64,000 bases of DNA from an uncultured Mollicutes bacterium (GTDB lineage Bacteria; Bacillota_I; Bacilli_A; RFN20; CAG-826): positions 1 through 64,000 of the forward strand of contig UQFN01000003.1 in the NCBI GenBank assembly GCA_900540365.1. Direction: 5' to 3'. Under the pieces are notes generated by a model, which searched no databases, was not told the DNA's origin, and worked only from the letters and a program-made list of their open reading frames with translations. The translations under genes were made by a program, and so were the position numbers. The number at the start of each line of letters is the position of its first letter. Within the stretch, counting starts at the first letter, position 1. Shown here one piece after another: positions 26,421-35,502 of this stretch.

Positions 26421-28952
26421 ATGGCAGATCTTAAATTAGAACATATTTACAAAGTTTATCCAAACGGAGTTAAGGCTGTTAATGATTTTACAATGAATAT
26501 TAAAGATTGTGAATTCATTGTATTTGTTGGTCCATCTGGTTGTGGTAAGTCAACAACATTAAGAATGATTGCCGGTCTTGAAGATATTACTGCCGGTGAA
26601 TTATATATTGGGGATCAAATCGTCAATGATATGGAACCAAAAGATCGTGATATCGCGATGGTTTTCCAAAACTATGCTCTTTATCCTCATATGACTGTTT
26701 ATGAGAATATGGCATTTGGTCTTAAATTAAGACATTTACCAAATGATGTTATACATGAAAAAGTTATGTGGGCTGCTGAAGTTTTAGGTTTAAAAGAATA
26801 CTTAGACCGTAAACCAAAAGCAATGTCTGGAGGACAACGTCAAAGAGTTGCTTTAGGAAGAGCAATTTTAAGAAATCCAAAAGTTATGCTTCTTGATGAA
26901 CCATTAAGTAACCTTGATGCTAAATTAAGAAGTCAAATGAGAAGTGAAATTTCTAAACTTCATCAAAAATTAAAAACAACATTTATTTATGTTACTCACG
27001 ACCAAGTTGAAGCTATGACTTTAGGTACTAGAGTTGTTGTTATGAAACTTGGTAGAATTCAACAAATTGATACACCAAAGAATTTATATGATTACCCAGA
27101 AAATAAATTCGTCGCTGGATTTATTGGTACTCCACAAATGAATTTCTTTGAAGCAACTTTAAATAAAAAAGATGATAAAGTTGTCGTTAAATTTGAATAT
27201 ACTGAAAATGAATTAGTTTTACCGTTTAGAGATTTAATCAAAGTTAAATCAAGTTATTTAGATGGCAAAACAAAAGTTACTGTTGGCTTAAGATGTGAAG
27301 ATATTTCAGTTGAACCTGAAGTAATTGCTGCTCATAAAGATTTAGTTGATGTCCGTGTTTCTCACTTTGAGGAATTAGGTAACGAAACTTTAATTTATGG
27401 TGACTTAAATATGCAAGGAGAAGGATTTGATGAAACCGCAACTCGTGTAATTATCAAAGCTACTTCAAGACATAATTTAAAAACTGGTGATATCGTTAAA
27501 GCTTACATGAACATGAAAAAAGCTCATTTATTCGATATTGATACTGAAATGACAATTAAACCAAGAATTCCAACTGATAACTTAGTTAATGTTTCAGTTA
27601 AAGATAATGTTTTAACTTTATGCAAAGAAAAATTAGTTTTACCAAAAGCAATTTCTATTAAAGAATTTAGTGGCGATATTTTAATTCCTGCTGAAGCAAT
27701 TAAAATTACAAAAGAAGGAGTTAATGCTAAAGTTAGTGATATCGAAGTTATTGATAAAACACAATTAGTTTACTTGGAAGTTAATGGACAAACTTTATTT
27801 ACAACAAGCGACTTAAATTTAAAAGTTGGTCAAGAAATTGGTGTTGAACTTGATTTCTCTTTAATTAATTTAGGTGACAACAAACGTGTCGATGATTTTG
27901 ATGAATTTAAAGCTAATTTCTATAATTATGAAACTGCTTATGCTGAAACTTCAGATCAAGACTTTGCTAATTTAAAAGCAAGTAGAGAAAATGAAGTTGC
28001 AGCTAAATTTGACAAGTTAATTGAAGAAGAAAATGTTAGATTTAATAATGAATTAGCTGAGGCAAACAAAATCAATTATGTTGATGTTAAAGCTAAAAAT
28101 GATGCAACTTTACAAGCTTTAAAGGCTAGTAGTAATGAAAAAATTAAAGAACTTAAAGCAAAATATAAAGCAGACTTAAGTGTAATTAAGCGCGAACATA
28201 GTGCAAATATCAAAGAAATTAAATTAAAAATTAATGATATTTATGCTAAACGTGTTGCTGATGAAAATGAAGATTATAAAAACGTCTTAGCAACTAATAA
28301 AGACCGCGATGTTATTATTTTAAGAAAAGCTGATCATACATTATTTAAAGAAAATTTACCAAAAGAAAAGGCAAATGATCTTGAAAATAAATTAAATGCA
28401 GAAGGATTTGATTTTGATGCTAAGAAGAGCGCTATAACCGGTGCTTATAAACGTGAATTAAATAATATTCGTAATAATTTAAAAGAAGAAACTAAGAAAT
28501 TCGAACGTGAAAATAATTTACTTAACGTTTTAACTAAAGAACATGAAGCTAAATTAAAAGAACTTAATGCTAAAAAGGTTAGCAAAGTTAATAAAGCTGG
28601 ATTACTTTTCTTCTTTAAGCTTCAAGGAAACGAAAAAACTTATTTTGTTTCACCTGATGTTATTACAAATAAATTAATTCAAGGTGTTGGAAGTAAAGTT
28701 TTCTCTAAAGTTTATATTATTAATGTACCTCATAATGCATATAAGCTTGATGAAAAAGGCTTTGAAGTCGTTCCACTTAAAGTACTTGATTATAAATTAA
28801 GAAAATTTGTTGAATGTGAAGTTAAAGAAACAAAAAAACATATCTTTATTGAAACTAAAGAGAACTTAATCGATAAAGATACTGTAAAAGTTTCCTTAGA
28901 TTTAGAAAAAACACAAATTATCGAAAGCGGTTTGAATATTCGTCTATATTAG
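26421..28952 (+). CDS. msmK: MsmK/MalK-type sugar ABC ATPase with large coiled-coil extension
   Basis: Residues 1-375 are a standard MsmK/UgpC ATPase: GPSGCGKST, SGGQRQRVALGRA, LLDEPLSNLD, YVTHDQVEAMT and a TOBE-like regulatory domain with VGLRCEDISVE. Family members end near residue 370, but this one has 843. Residues about 380-500 add another beta-rich stretch. About 505-725 are a highly charged Lys/Glu/Ala-rich predicted coiled coil, and 730-843 form a second TOBE-like beta region ending LNIRLY. The gene is intact with AAGGAG before the ATG. The extension may tether the ATPase to a partner or sense state; that is inference. Confidence 0.9.
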   Translation: MADLKLEHIYKVYPNGVKAVNDFTMNIKDCEFIVFVGPSGCGKSTTLRMIAGLEDITAGELYIGDQIVNDMEPKDRDIAMVFQNYALYPHMTVYENMAFGLKLRHLPNDVIHEKVMWAAEVLGLKEYLDRKPKAMSGGQRQRVALGRAILRNPKVMLLDEPLSNLDAKLRSQMRSEISKLHQKLKTTFIYVTHDQVEAMTLGTRVVVMKLGRIQQIDTPKNLYDYPENKFVAGFIGTPQMNFFEATLNKKDDKVVVKFEYTENELVLPFRDLIKVKSSYLDGKTKVTVGLRCEDISVEPEVIAAHKDLVDVRVSHFEELGNETLIYGDLNMQGEGFDETATRVIIKATSRHNLKTGDIVKAYMNMKKAHLFDIDTEMTIKPRIPTDNLVNVSVKDNVLTLCKEKLVLPKAISIKEFSGDILIPAEAIKITKEGVNAKVSDIEVIDKTQLVYLEVNGQTLFTTSDLNLKVGQEIGVELDFSLINLGDNKRVDDFDEFKANFYNYETAYAETSDQDFANLKASRENEVAAKFDKLIEEENVRFNNELAEANKINYVDVKAKNDATLQALKASSNEKIKELKAKYKADLSVIKREHSANIKEIKLKINDIYAKRVADENEDYKNVLATNKDRDVIILRKADHTLFKENLPKEKANDLENKLNAEGFDFDAKKSAITGAYKRELNNIRNNLKEETKKFERENNLLNVLTKEHEAKLKELNAKKVSKVNKAGLLFFFKLQGNEKTYFVSPDVITNKLIQGVGSKVFSKVYIINVPHNAYKLDEKGFEVVPLKVLDYKLRKFVECEVKETKKHIFIETKENLIDKDTVKVSLDLEKTQIIESGLNIRLY

Positions 28953-28964
28953 GAGGGGCTCTAA

Positions 28965-29555
28965 ATGAAAAAGAAAATAGTTTTACTTTTAAGTTTAATT
29001 AGCTCTTTAGGAATTGTTAGTTGTGGAACCTCACCACGTTATGATGAAGCAATATTAATTCAATATGCTGCTTCCATAACTCCTGCAACATATACAAAGT
29101 TTACTGCAACTGGTGAAGGACATGCTTTAGAAGTTGAAGAAGTTGATAAAACTCTTCGCAATATTGCAATTTCTGGATCAACTTCAATGTTTTTAAGTTT
29201 ACCTCTTAAGATTGATGCTGGTGAATTTTATTATGTTGATTCCAAAGATGAAATGAATACAAGTTGCCAATTTTATCAAATATTTACAGTTTTAGTAGAT
29301 ACATCTTGCTACAATGCAACAAACAACTATATTGATGCAAACGGATCATTAGTTTTAGAAGCATTTAGTAGTAATAATCAATTGTCAATTAAAAATGTTT
29401 TTGATGAAGTTTCACGTTTAAATGCTAGATGGAATTTAAGATTTGTATATAACAATGAAGGATATTTAATCGAAGAAAGCATTGCTTCAATTAATGATGG
29501 AAAAGATCCTAGTACTCAAACAGTTAAATTAATTTCAACTTATGAATACGAATAA
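28965..29555 (+). CDS. Lipoprotein of the starch operon, unknown function
   Basis: This 196-residue protein has the signal MKKKIVLLLSLISSLGIVSC with lipobox Cys20 and a very strong AGGAGGGG before the ATG. The mature part is mixed beta, with two internal cysteines at TSCQFY and TSCYNA that could form a disulfide. No CBM or enzyme motif is visible. It sits between the ATPase and pullulanase genes, overlaps the next lipoprotein gene by 14 bases, and is probably an accessory surface protein of starch uptake. Confidence 0.75.
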   Translation: MKKKIVLLLSLISSLGIVSCGTSPRYDEAILIQYAASITPATYTKFTATGEGHALEVEEVDKTLRNIAISGSTSMFLSLPLKIDAGEFYYVDSKDEMNTSCQFYQIFTVLVDTSCYNATNNYIDANGSLVLEAFSSNNQLSIKNVFDEVSRLNARWNLRFVYNNEGYLIEESIASINDGKDPSTQTVKLISTYEYE

Positions 29556-30234
29556 AATTGTTTTCTTTCTAGCACTATTCTCGATTAGTTTAGTTTCTTG
29601 TAATAACATCGAATTAAGAGAAGAAATAGAAAATTACTTTGAAAAAGTAAATTTTGATAGTGCTAAAAAAAATACGAAGACAATTAAATTAACATCGTCT
29701 TTTGAAGTTAAAGAAAATAACAAAATTACATCTTATCGTTACACTACTTTAGAAGCAAGTTTAGAAGAAGAAAATTATTATTACAATATTCACGAACAAT
29801 ATTTAGGCATATATGCTGAAGGCGGAACAAATGATGCTATCAAGAAAATATATTTTGATAGTGATGATAAAAAGTATCATATGTATGAAAATTATGATAA
29901 TAAAGTTAACGAAAATATTGTTGAAGTAAGTTATGTTGAGGAAACTCTTACTCGAATATTTTATTCTTCTGATAATAGTGGCTTAAAAACAGGTGGTTTA
30001 TTTTATGGAGACGATATAAAGCAATTATATCGTTTCCAAGATTTTATGAGTGTCAATGAAGATACTAATGAACTTACATTGACTATTGAAGATTTTGTTA
30101 CAGATGATGTTACAAATTCATACTCATATACTTTAAATCAATATGGGATGTTACTTTCATATGATTTAATAAGCTATAATTCATTAAAAACGCTAACTGG
30201 AACTATTCTAGTTAGTTATAATGAAATTTTATAA
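29542..30234 (+). CDS. Lipoprotein of the starch operon, unknown function
   Basis: This 230-residue lipoprotein begins MNTNKIVFFLALFSISLVSC (lipobox Cys20). There is no Shine-Dalgarno site, and the start lies 14 bases inside the preceding gene, so translation is coupled. The mature part has an N-terminal helix (ELREEIENYFEKVNFDSAKK) and then many alternating Tyr/Thr-rich beta strands, a layout like LolA/lipoprotein carrier or DUF-type beta-clam proteins, though I cannot name the family. It is probably a surface partner of the pullulanase encoded next. Confidence 0.7.
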   Translation: MNTNKIVFFLALFSISLVSCNNIELREEIENYFEKVNFDSAKKNTKTIKLTSSFEVKENNKITSYRYTTLEASLEEENYYYNIHEQYLGIYAEGGTNDAIKKIYFDSDDKKYHMYENYDNKVNENIVEVSYVEETLTRIFYSSDNSGLKTGGLFYGDDIKQLYRFQDFMSVNEDTNELTLTIEDFVTDDVTNSYSYTLNQYGMLLSYDLISYNSLKTLTGTILVSYNEIL

Positions 30235-30245
30235 AGGAGAAATAA

Positions 30246-33200
30246 ATGAATCTAAAAAGAGGCTTAGTTATTTTATCTTCTTTAGGATTACTTAGTGGGT
30301 GTGGACTCATTCCTTCTCAAAATGAAAGTGATGAAGTCAAAACAGAGCTCCTAGAAGAAGATACTAAAAATAGCGATTTAGTTAAAACAAACTTCGGAAC
30401 TAAATCAAGTGATGATGAGCTAGAAGATAGTTACACTTTTCCTGATTTGGTAACAATACATTATCATCGTGATGATAATGCTTATGATGATAAACGTTTT
30501 TGGATTTGGTCTGATAATGCTGCACCTGAAATAGAATTTGAAATGGTTGATGAAGGTAATAATTTTACATATGCTTTTACTTTCTCGCCAATGGAAGTCT
30601 TTAAAATCGAAGATCCTTCATTTTCTTTTATGGTCAAAGTCGCCGGCACTTGGAGTGGAAAATCAGCTGAAATTCCAATTTTATACAAAGATTATCCACC
30701 AACTTTACAAGAAGATGGAACTTATTTATTAGAAATATGGGCTTTAGCAAGAAATACTGGTTTTGATATTTATAAAACCGAAGAAGATGCACGTAGCGAT
30801 CAAATTTCCAAAGCTTTTATTTCAAGTGATTTTAAGAAAATTAATGTTTATACAAGTGATGGAACTGGTAATGGTGAAAGTATTTTAAGTGAATTAAAAA
30901 TTTATAAATTCACTCAAAGTTATGCTTCCTTTAATAGTTCCTTACAACAAGGTAAAAAAGAAGACTATCTTTTGTTTAGTGCTTCAAATATTAATAAATC
31001 AAGTATTGCAGTTAAATTCTCTAAGACTTTAACTTTAAATTGCAAATACGTTTTAGAAGCTAAATTTAAAGATAAACCAGAAAAGACTGCTGTTTATACA
31101 TTAACTTATGAAAACTTATATGAAACCCCTGAATTTAGTGCTCTTTCTTATAATGGAGATGATTTAGGAGCTCATGTAGTTAGAGATGGTAATGAAGTAA
31201 AAACAGTCTTTAAAGTTTGGGCACCAACTGCTTCGTTGATGCAATTGAAACTTTATGATTATGGCTATGATAAATCTTATCTTGATGAAACTAAATATAA
31301 TAATATAGTTGAACAAGGTATTGTCGATGCTTATGAACTTTACGATATGGAGTTAAACTTACAAACATTTGTTTGGGAAGTCGAAATTCCAGGAGATTTA
31401 AGTGGCAAATATTATACATATCGTGTTATTAATACTGCTGGAACTAATGATGTAGTTGATCCATATGCTCAAAGTACTGGTATTGACGGCAGTCGTGGAA
31501 TGATTGTTGATTTTGATGGCGAAGAAGCAAAACCTTCTAATTGGGATGATTTACCTCTTAAATGGGATGGTATTGAAGAACTTGATATTACAACTCCACA
31601 AGAACTTGTTGTTAGTGAAGTTCATATTCGTGATTTAACAATGAGCGATACTTGGAATGGTCCTAAAGAAAAACAAGGTTTATTTACAGGTTTTATTGAA
31701 GAAGGTATAACTTATAATGGTGTAAAAACTGGTTATGACCATTTAGTTGAATATGGTGTTAATGCGCTTCAACTATTACCTATTTTCGATCAAGATAACG
31801 CTGAAAGAGCACGTAAAGAAGTAGTTTATAACGAAGGTAGTGAAAACGAAAAAGTTGCTCAAGTAGTTGATTATGACACTCTTGGTGATTTTAACTGGGG
31901 TTATAATCCTTTAAACTATAATGCTCTTGAAGGTGCTTATAGTAGTGATCCACGCAATGGATATACTCGCATAAAAGAATTTAGAGAGTTAGTTCAAAAA
32001 TTTGCAACTAATGAAAATCATACTCGTATTATTATGGACGTCGTCTATAATCACGTTAGCAGTGCTCCAACCTCTAATTTTGAACGTTTGATGCCAAAAT
32101 ATTATTATCGTTTAGATGATTTAGGTGGCTATAGTGATGCTAGTGGATGCGGAAACGAAGTTAAAACTGAAGCTCCAATGATGAGAAAATTCATTATTGA
32201 TAGTGTTTGTCAATGGGCAACAAATTATAAAATTAAAGGATTTAGATTTGATTTAATGGGTGCTATTGACTTAAAGACAATGAGCGATTTAACTGATGCT
32301 TTATATGATATTGATCCTGATATTGTTGTTTATGGTGAAGGATGGTATGCAACTGCTCCTAGATTAAATAGTAATTATTTAGCGGTTAATCAAAACTTAG
32401 CTCAATATTTATATCCAAATAGAACCGAAGAAAGTAATACCCCATATGTTGGTGATGGGTATGTAGGTGGTTTCAATAATGGTGGACGTGACGCTTTAAA
32501 AGGCGATAATGATATTAATAATACTGTTGCTTATAGTGGCTTAATTTCAAATACTAATCCAAGTGAAGATGTTATTAGAAGAAGTAAATTAATGCTTCTT
32601 GGAGCAAATGGTTATGGCGGTTGTGGATTTAATCCATTACAAAATGTTAACTATGTATCTTGCCATGATAACTATACTTTATTCGATCAATTAAACTGGA
32701 ATTTAGGTAATTCAACTCATACAATCGAACCTGATATTGAAACCGTAGCTAGAGCTAGCGTAGCTGTTAACGGTATGGTTTTAATGTCAAATGGTATTTC
32801 CTTTATTAATGGTGGTGAAGAAATCTTTAGAACAAAGATTGAAACTAGTGAAGAAATTCAAAAAGATGAAGTTAATATGTATGGGAAACGTATTACTCAC
32901 AATTCATATAAATCTCCAGATGCTACTAACGCATACGATTATGGTCGTAAAGCTGAATTAAAAGAATACTTCGATATGTATTGCCAATTAGTTCAACTTA
33001 AGAAAGATTTAAAATTTAGCAGTGAAATCGTTGATGAAACTACATATTCATCTGGAACCGTCGCTAATATTGAAAGCTTAAATTCAAGCGGCAATAAACT
33101 TGGATTATACCGTGAAGGTATTAGTGGAAATTATCATATTTACTTTAATGGACCACTAACTTCTCAAGATTATACAACTGTTGGAACAGTAGTATTTTCT

Positions 33201-33278
33201 AACATTGGTACATTAACTGTTGAAAACGGTAATATTAGTTTACCAACAAGTTATGGAATTGTTATTGTTAAGGAATAG
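30246..33278 (+). CDS. pulA: Lipoprotein type I pullulanase (GH13)
   Basis: This 1010-residue surface lipoprotein (lipobox LLSGCG) cuts alpha-1,6 branches of pullulan and amylopectin. About residues 60-170 look like a CBM41 domain (VTIHYHRDDNAYDDKRFWIW). CBM48 follows at about 290-390 (TVFKVWAPTASLMQLKLY). The GH13 barrel has FNWGYNPLNY, the pullulanase mark, then DVVYNH, GFRFDLMG with nucleophile Asp669, YGEGW with Glu698 and SCHDN with Asp808. AAAGGAG precedes the ATG. Together with the alpha-amylase it can break starch to linear maltodextrins at the cell surface. Confidence 0.94.
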   Translation: MNLKRGLVILSSLGLLSGCGLIPSQNESDEVKTELLEEDTKNSDLVKTNFGTKSSDDELEDSYTFPDLVTIHYHRDDNAYDDKRFWIWSDNAAPEIEFEMVDEGNNFTYAFTFSPMEVFKIEDPSFSFMVKVAGTWSGKSAEIPILYKDYPPTLQEDGTYLLEIWALARNTGFDIYKTEEDARSDQISKAFISSDFKKINVYTSDGTGNGESILSELKIYKFTQSYASFNSSLQQGKKEDYLLFSASNINKSSIAVKFSKTLTLNCKYVLEAKFKDKPEKTAVYTLTYENLYETPEFSALSYNGDDLGAHVVRDGNEVKTVFKVWAPTASLMQLKLYDYGYDKSYLDETKYNNIVEQGIVDAYELYDMELNLQTFVWEVEIPGDLSGKYYTYRVINTAGTNDVVDPYAQSTGIDGSRGMIVDFDGEEAKPSNWDDLPLKWDGIEELDITTPQELVVSEVHIRDLTMSDTWNGPKEKQGLFTGFIEEGITYNGVKTGYDHLVEYGVNALQLLPIFDQDNAERARKEVVYNEGSENEKVAQVVDYDTLGDFNWGYNPLNYNALEGAYSSDPRNGYTRIKEFRELVQKFATNENHTRIIMDVVYNHVSSAPTSNFERLMPKYYYRLDDLGGYSDASGCGNEVKTEAPMMRKFIIDSVCQWATNYKIKGFRFDLMGAIDLKTMSDLTDALYDIDPDIVVYGEGWYATAPRLNSNYLAVNQNLAQYLYPNRTEESNTPYVGDGYVGGFNNGGRDALKGDNDINNTVAYSGLISNTNPSEDVIRRSKLMLLGANGYGGCGFNPLQNVNYVSCHDNYTLFDQLNWNLGNSTHTIEPDIETVARASVAVNGMVLMSNGISFINGGEEIFRTKIETSEEIQKDEVNMYGKRITHNSYKSPDATNAYDYGRKAELKEYFDMYCQLVQLKKDLKFSSEIVDETTYSSGTVANIESLNSSGNKLGLYREGISGNYHIYFNGPLTSQDYTTVGTVVFSNIGTLTVENGNISLPTSYGIVIVKE

Positions 33279-33289
33279 GAGGAAATAAT

Positions 33290-34474
33290 ATGAAGAAGAA
33301 TATTTTACTTTTTAGTTTATTGTTATTTGCTCCTTTGTTTAGCTTAACTGGATGTAATCAAAATGGTACTCAAACTACATCGCAAAGCGCCACAATTGTA
33401 ATTACTCCAAATGAACATGCCAAAATTGAATGTTCAATCTCCTCCCTAAGTGGTAATTCTGGTGATCGTGGTAGTTTAACAATTACTCCAGATAAAGATT
33501 ATTATGTTAATTCTGTTACTCAAAATGATATGTTCCCATTATTAAAAGTAGAAGACAATGTCTATTCGTTTACTTTACTTTCAGGGGAAAATGTTTTTAC
33601 GGTAAAATTAGACTATGTTGAAACAGAGGAATCTAATAGTGAATTAATTGGCCAAGGTAATGAAGTTGTTATTACTGATGGTGAATTAACTGATGAAGTT
33701 GATCCAATTCCATCTTTAGGAAGTGGAACAACTTTACTTCCTGATTATGATAATCCAATTACGGTCTACTTTAAAGACAGTGATTGGTGGAATACATCAG
33801 CAGCTTCAACAAATATCTTAGTATATGATGAAAATGACAAAGTAATTAGTTATAATCCAACTCTTGGAGAAATGATGACTCATATTACTTATAATGCTCA
33901 AAGTGGATTTAACTATTGGCAAGCAATTTTAGATGGTGATAAAGCTAGTAAGATTCAATTTATAAGAACTGGAGATAATGGCTTTACTGATTGGGGAGCA
34001 AGAACCGAAGTATTACCTTTACCAACTGCACCAAATGATATGTATATTCTTGATTCAACACCTGCTTGGTATGGTGATGGAAATTATGCTAGTGTCACTG
34101 AAGGAATATATGATCCTGATAATGATCCTGAACCAGTTGATTTAGGCATTTATACAATTTATTTCGAAACAAATAGTTGGTGGAACGCACTTTCAACTGA
34201 TGCTCCAAATTGTTATATGTGGGGAGCAAATGGTGATAAATCTGCTTGGCCAGGTTCAGCCATGACTAAAGTTAGCGATAATTTATATTCAATAGATTTT
34301 GATACTGCAGTTTATACTCAATGTATTTTCAATACAAATGCTGGAGCTTATCAAACTGCTGACTTAAGAGTACCACTAACCTTTGGAAAAGATGCTTCAA
34401 TTATTGCAAAACTTCCTGCTACAGATCCAGGAAGCAAGAATTGCACGGTTGAATGGTCATTATATACTGCTTAA
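33290..34474 (+). CDS. CBM26 starch-binding lipoprotein
   Basis: This 394-residue lipoprotein (signal end SLTGCNQNG) has a beta repeat domain of the Flg_new_2 type at about residues 32-110. Two CBM26-type modules follow: one from about residue 160 (ITVYFKDSDWW) and one from about 285 (YTIYFETNSWWN, then SAWPG). There is no catalytic domain. It is the last gene of the operon and probably binds starch for the pullulanase and amylase. Its second half is clearly homologous to the decayed segment at 13564-14249. AGGAGG precedes the ATG. Confidence 0.88.
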   Translation: MKKNILLFSLLLFAPLFSLTGCNQNGTQTTSQSATIVITPNEHAKIECSISSLSGNSGDRGSLTITPDKDYYVNSVTQNDMFPLLKVEDNVYSFTLLSGENVFTVKLDYVETEESNSELIGQGNEVVITDGELTDEVDPIPSLGSGTTLLPDYDNPITVYFKDSDWWNTSAASTNILVYDENDKVISYNPTLGEMMTHITYNAQSGFNYWQAILDGDKASKIQFIRTGDNGFTDWGARTEVLPLPTAPNDMYILDSTPAWYGDGNYASVTEGIYDPDNDPEPVDLGIYTIYFETNSWWNALSTDAPNCYMWGANGDKSAWPGSAMTKVSDNLYSIDFDTAVYTQCIFNTNAGAYQTADLRVPLTFGKDASIIAKLPATDPGSKNCTVEWSLYTA

Positions 34475-34485
34475 CTTAATATTAA

Positions 34486-34514
34486 AAAGATGGAATTCAA
34501 TTCCATCTTTTTTT
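34486..34514 (+). terminator. Terminator of the starch operon
   Basis: AAAGATGGAA and TTCCATCTTT form a ten-base stem around TTCAA, and further T follow. This closes the malE-to-CBM26 transcript. Confidence 0.92.
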
Positions 34515-34555
34515 ATGCAATTTTTGTAAAAAACCTTGCAAATCTTAGTTATTTT

Positions 34556-34858
34556 TTAAGATTTTACTTTAAAATGCTCTACTAAATCTAAAAGTCCATT
34601 AACTAGATTTTCGTTATTTTCTATTTGTTCAAGCAAATTATTTTTGGCTTGTTGGGAATCAATTTCGCCTTTTATTAATGTATCAACTGAAACATTATAT
34701 AAATATGACATATTAACTAAAGTATCTAGATTTGGTTCTGAACGATTTATCTCATAATTACATAATTGATAATAATTAATGCCGAGTCTACTAGCAGCTT
34801 CTTTTTGAGAAAGACCAGCTTTGACTCTAAAATATTTCATGTTTTTTCCGTAATTCAT
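34556..34858 (-). CDS. XRE-family transcriptional regulator
   Basis: This 100-residue protein has an N-terminal helix-turn-helix of the Cro/CI type (YFRVKAGLSQKEAASRLGI, then YYQLCNYEINRSEPNLDTL) and a short charged C-terminal tail. It is a DNA-binding regulator; the target is unknown. The -10 box lies six bases before the ATG and there is no Shine-Dalgarno site. A palindrome overlaps its own -35 region, so autoregulation is likely. It lies divergent to comEA, so a role in controlling competence genes is possible but unproven. Confidence 0.88.
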   Translation of the reverse strand: MNYGKNMKYFRVKAGLSQKEAASRLGINYYQLCNYEINRSEPNLDTLVNMSYLYNVSVDTLIKGEIDSQQAKNNLLEQIENNENLVNGLLDLVEHFKVKS

Positions 34859-34864
34859 ACATTA

Positions 34865-34896
34865 ATTGTATATCAGTTTTTTAAAAAGTCTAGACT
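34865..34896 (-). promoter_or_regulatory. Promoter of the XRE gene with overlapping palindrome
   Basis: On the minus strand TAGACT (34892-34887) and TACAAT (34870-34865) are 16 bases apart. The perfect palindrome AGTCTAGACT (34887-34896) covers the -35 box and is a good operator candidate for the XRE protein. The ATG follows six bases after the -10 box. Confidence 0.55.
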
Positions 34897-34932
34897 AAAG
34901 AAAAAAATACCCCCCATAAAAAGTTTTTTAAA

Positions 34933-34952
34933 GCGTCTTGTATATGAGGAGG
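34933..34952 (+). promoter_or_regulatory. comEA leader motif shared with the C39 gene
   Basis: GCGTCTTGTATATGAGGAGG lies just before comEA. The only other copy I found is GCGACTTGTATATAGGAGG before the C39 peptidase-permease gene (55910-55928). The part before the Shine-Dalgarno site is shared with one mismatch, at the same distance from the start (26 and 25 bases). It may be the -10 element of a competence sigma factor. Confidence 0.5.
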
Positions 34953-34958
34953 TATTAT

Positions 34959-35501
34959 ATGTCTTTAACATTAAAAATTATTTTAGGTGTCGTTATTGTA
35001 ACAATAATCGGCTTGCTGGCATTTAAACTTATTGATGGGAGTAGTTTACAAGCAAATGATGTCACTAATCCAGCTGATGTTGTTAGAAATTCAATTGGAA
35101 TTAGTGGTTATGTCGTTAGTCCTGGTAATTACTTATTAGATGAAAACTCGACCATGCAAGATTTAATTGATAAAGCAGGAGGAGTAACTGATAAAGCAGA
35201 TACAAGAGCTTTTTTGCCTGGAGCAATTGTAGAAAAAAGTGTTCAATATTATATTCCACCAAGATATAATCCAACTGATATTTGTGCAACGGAAGAACTT
35301 CAAAAAGTAAACATTAATTCCTACATTGATCCTGAAGAATTAAGTTTTATTGAAGGAATTGGCAACACAATTTCACAATCAATAATTGATTATCGTAATG
35401 AAAATGGATTATATCAAACATTAGAAGATATCATGAAAGTTAATGGAATTGGCAATGCAACTTATACAAAATTAAGAAATTATATTATTTTAGTTGATTA
35501 A
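34959..35501 (+). CDS. comEA: Competence protein ComEA (DNA receptor)
   Basis: The frame is open from 34938, but GAGGAGG lies 6 bases before the ATG at 34959, so the product has 180 residues. It has one N-terminal membrane anchor (about residues 3-22), an SLBB-type domain (ISGYVVSPGNYLLDENSTMQD) and a C-terminal helix-hairpin-helix pair (VNINSYIDPEELSFIEGIG, then VNGIGNATYTKL). ComEA binds incoming double-stranded DNA on the outer face of the membrane and passes it to ComEC, encoded next. Confidence 0.92.
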   Translation: MSLTLKIILGVVIVTIIGLLAFKLIDGSSLQANDVTNPADVVRNSIGISGYVVSPGNYLLDENSTMQDLIDKAGGVTDKADTRAFLPGAIVEKSVQYYIPPRYNPTDICATEELQKVNINSYIDPEELSFIEGIGNTISQSIIDYRNENGLYQTLEDIMKVNGIGNATYTKLRNYIILVD

Positions 35502-35502
35502 T

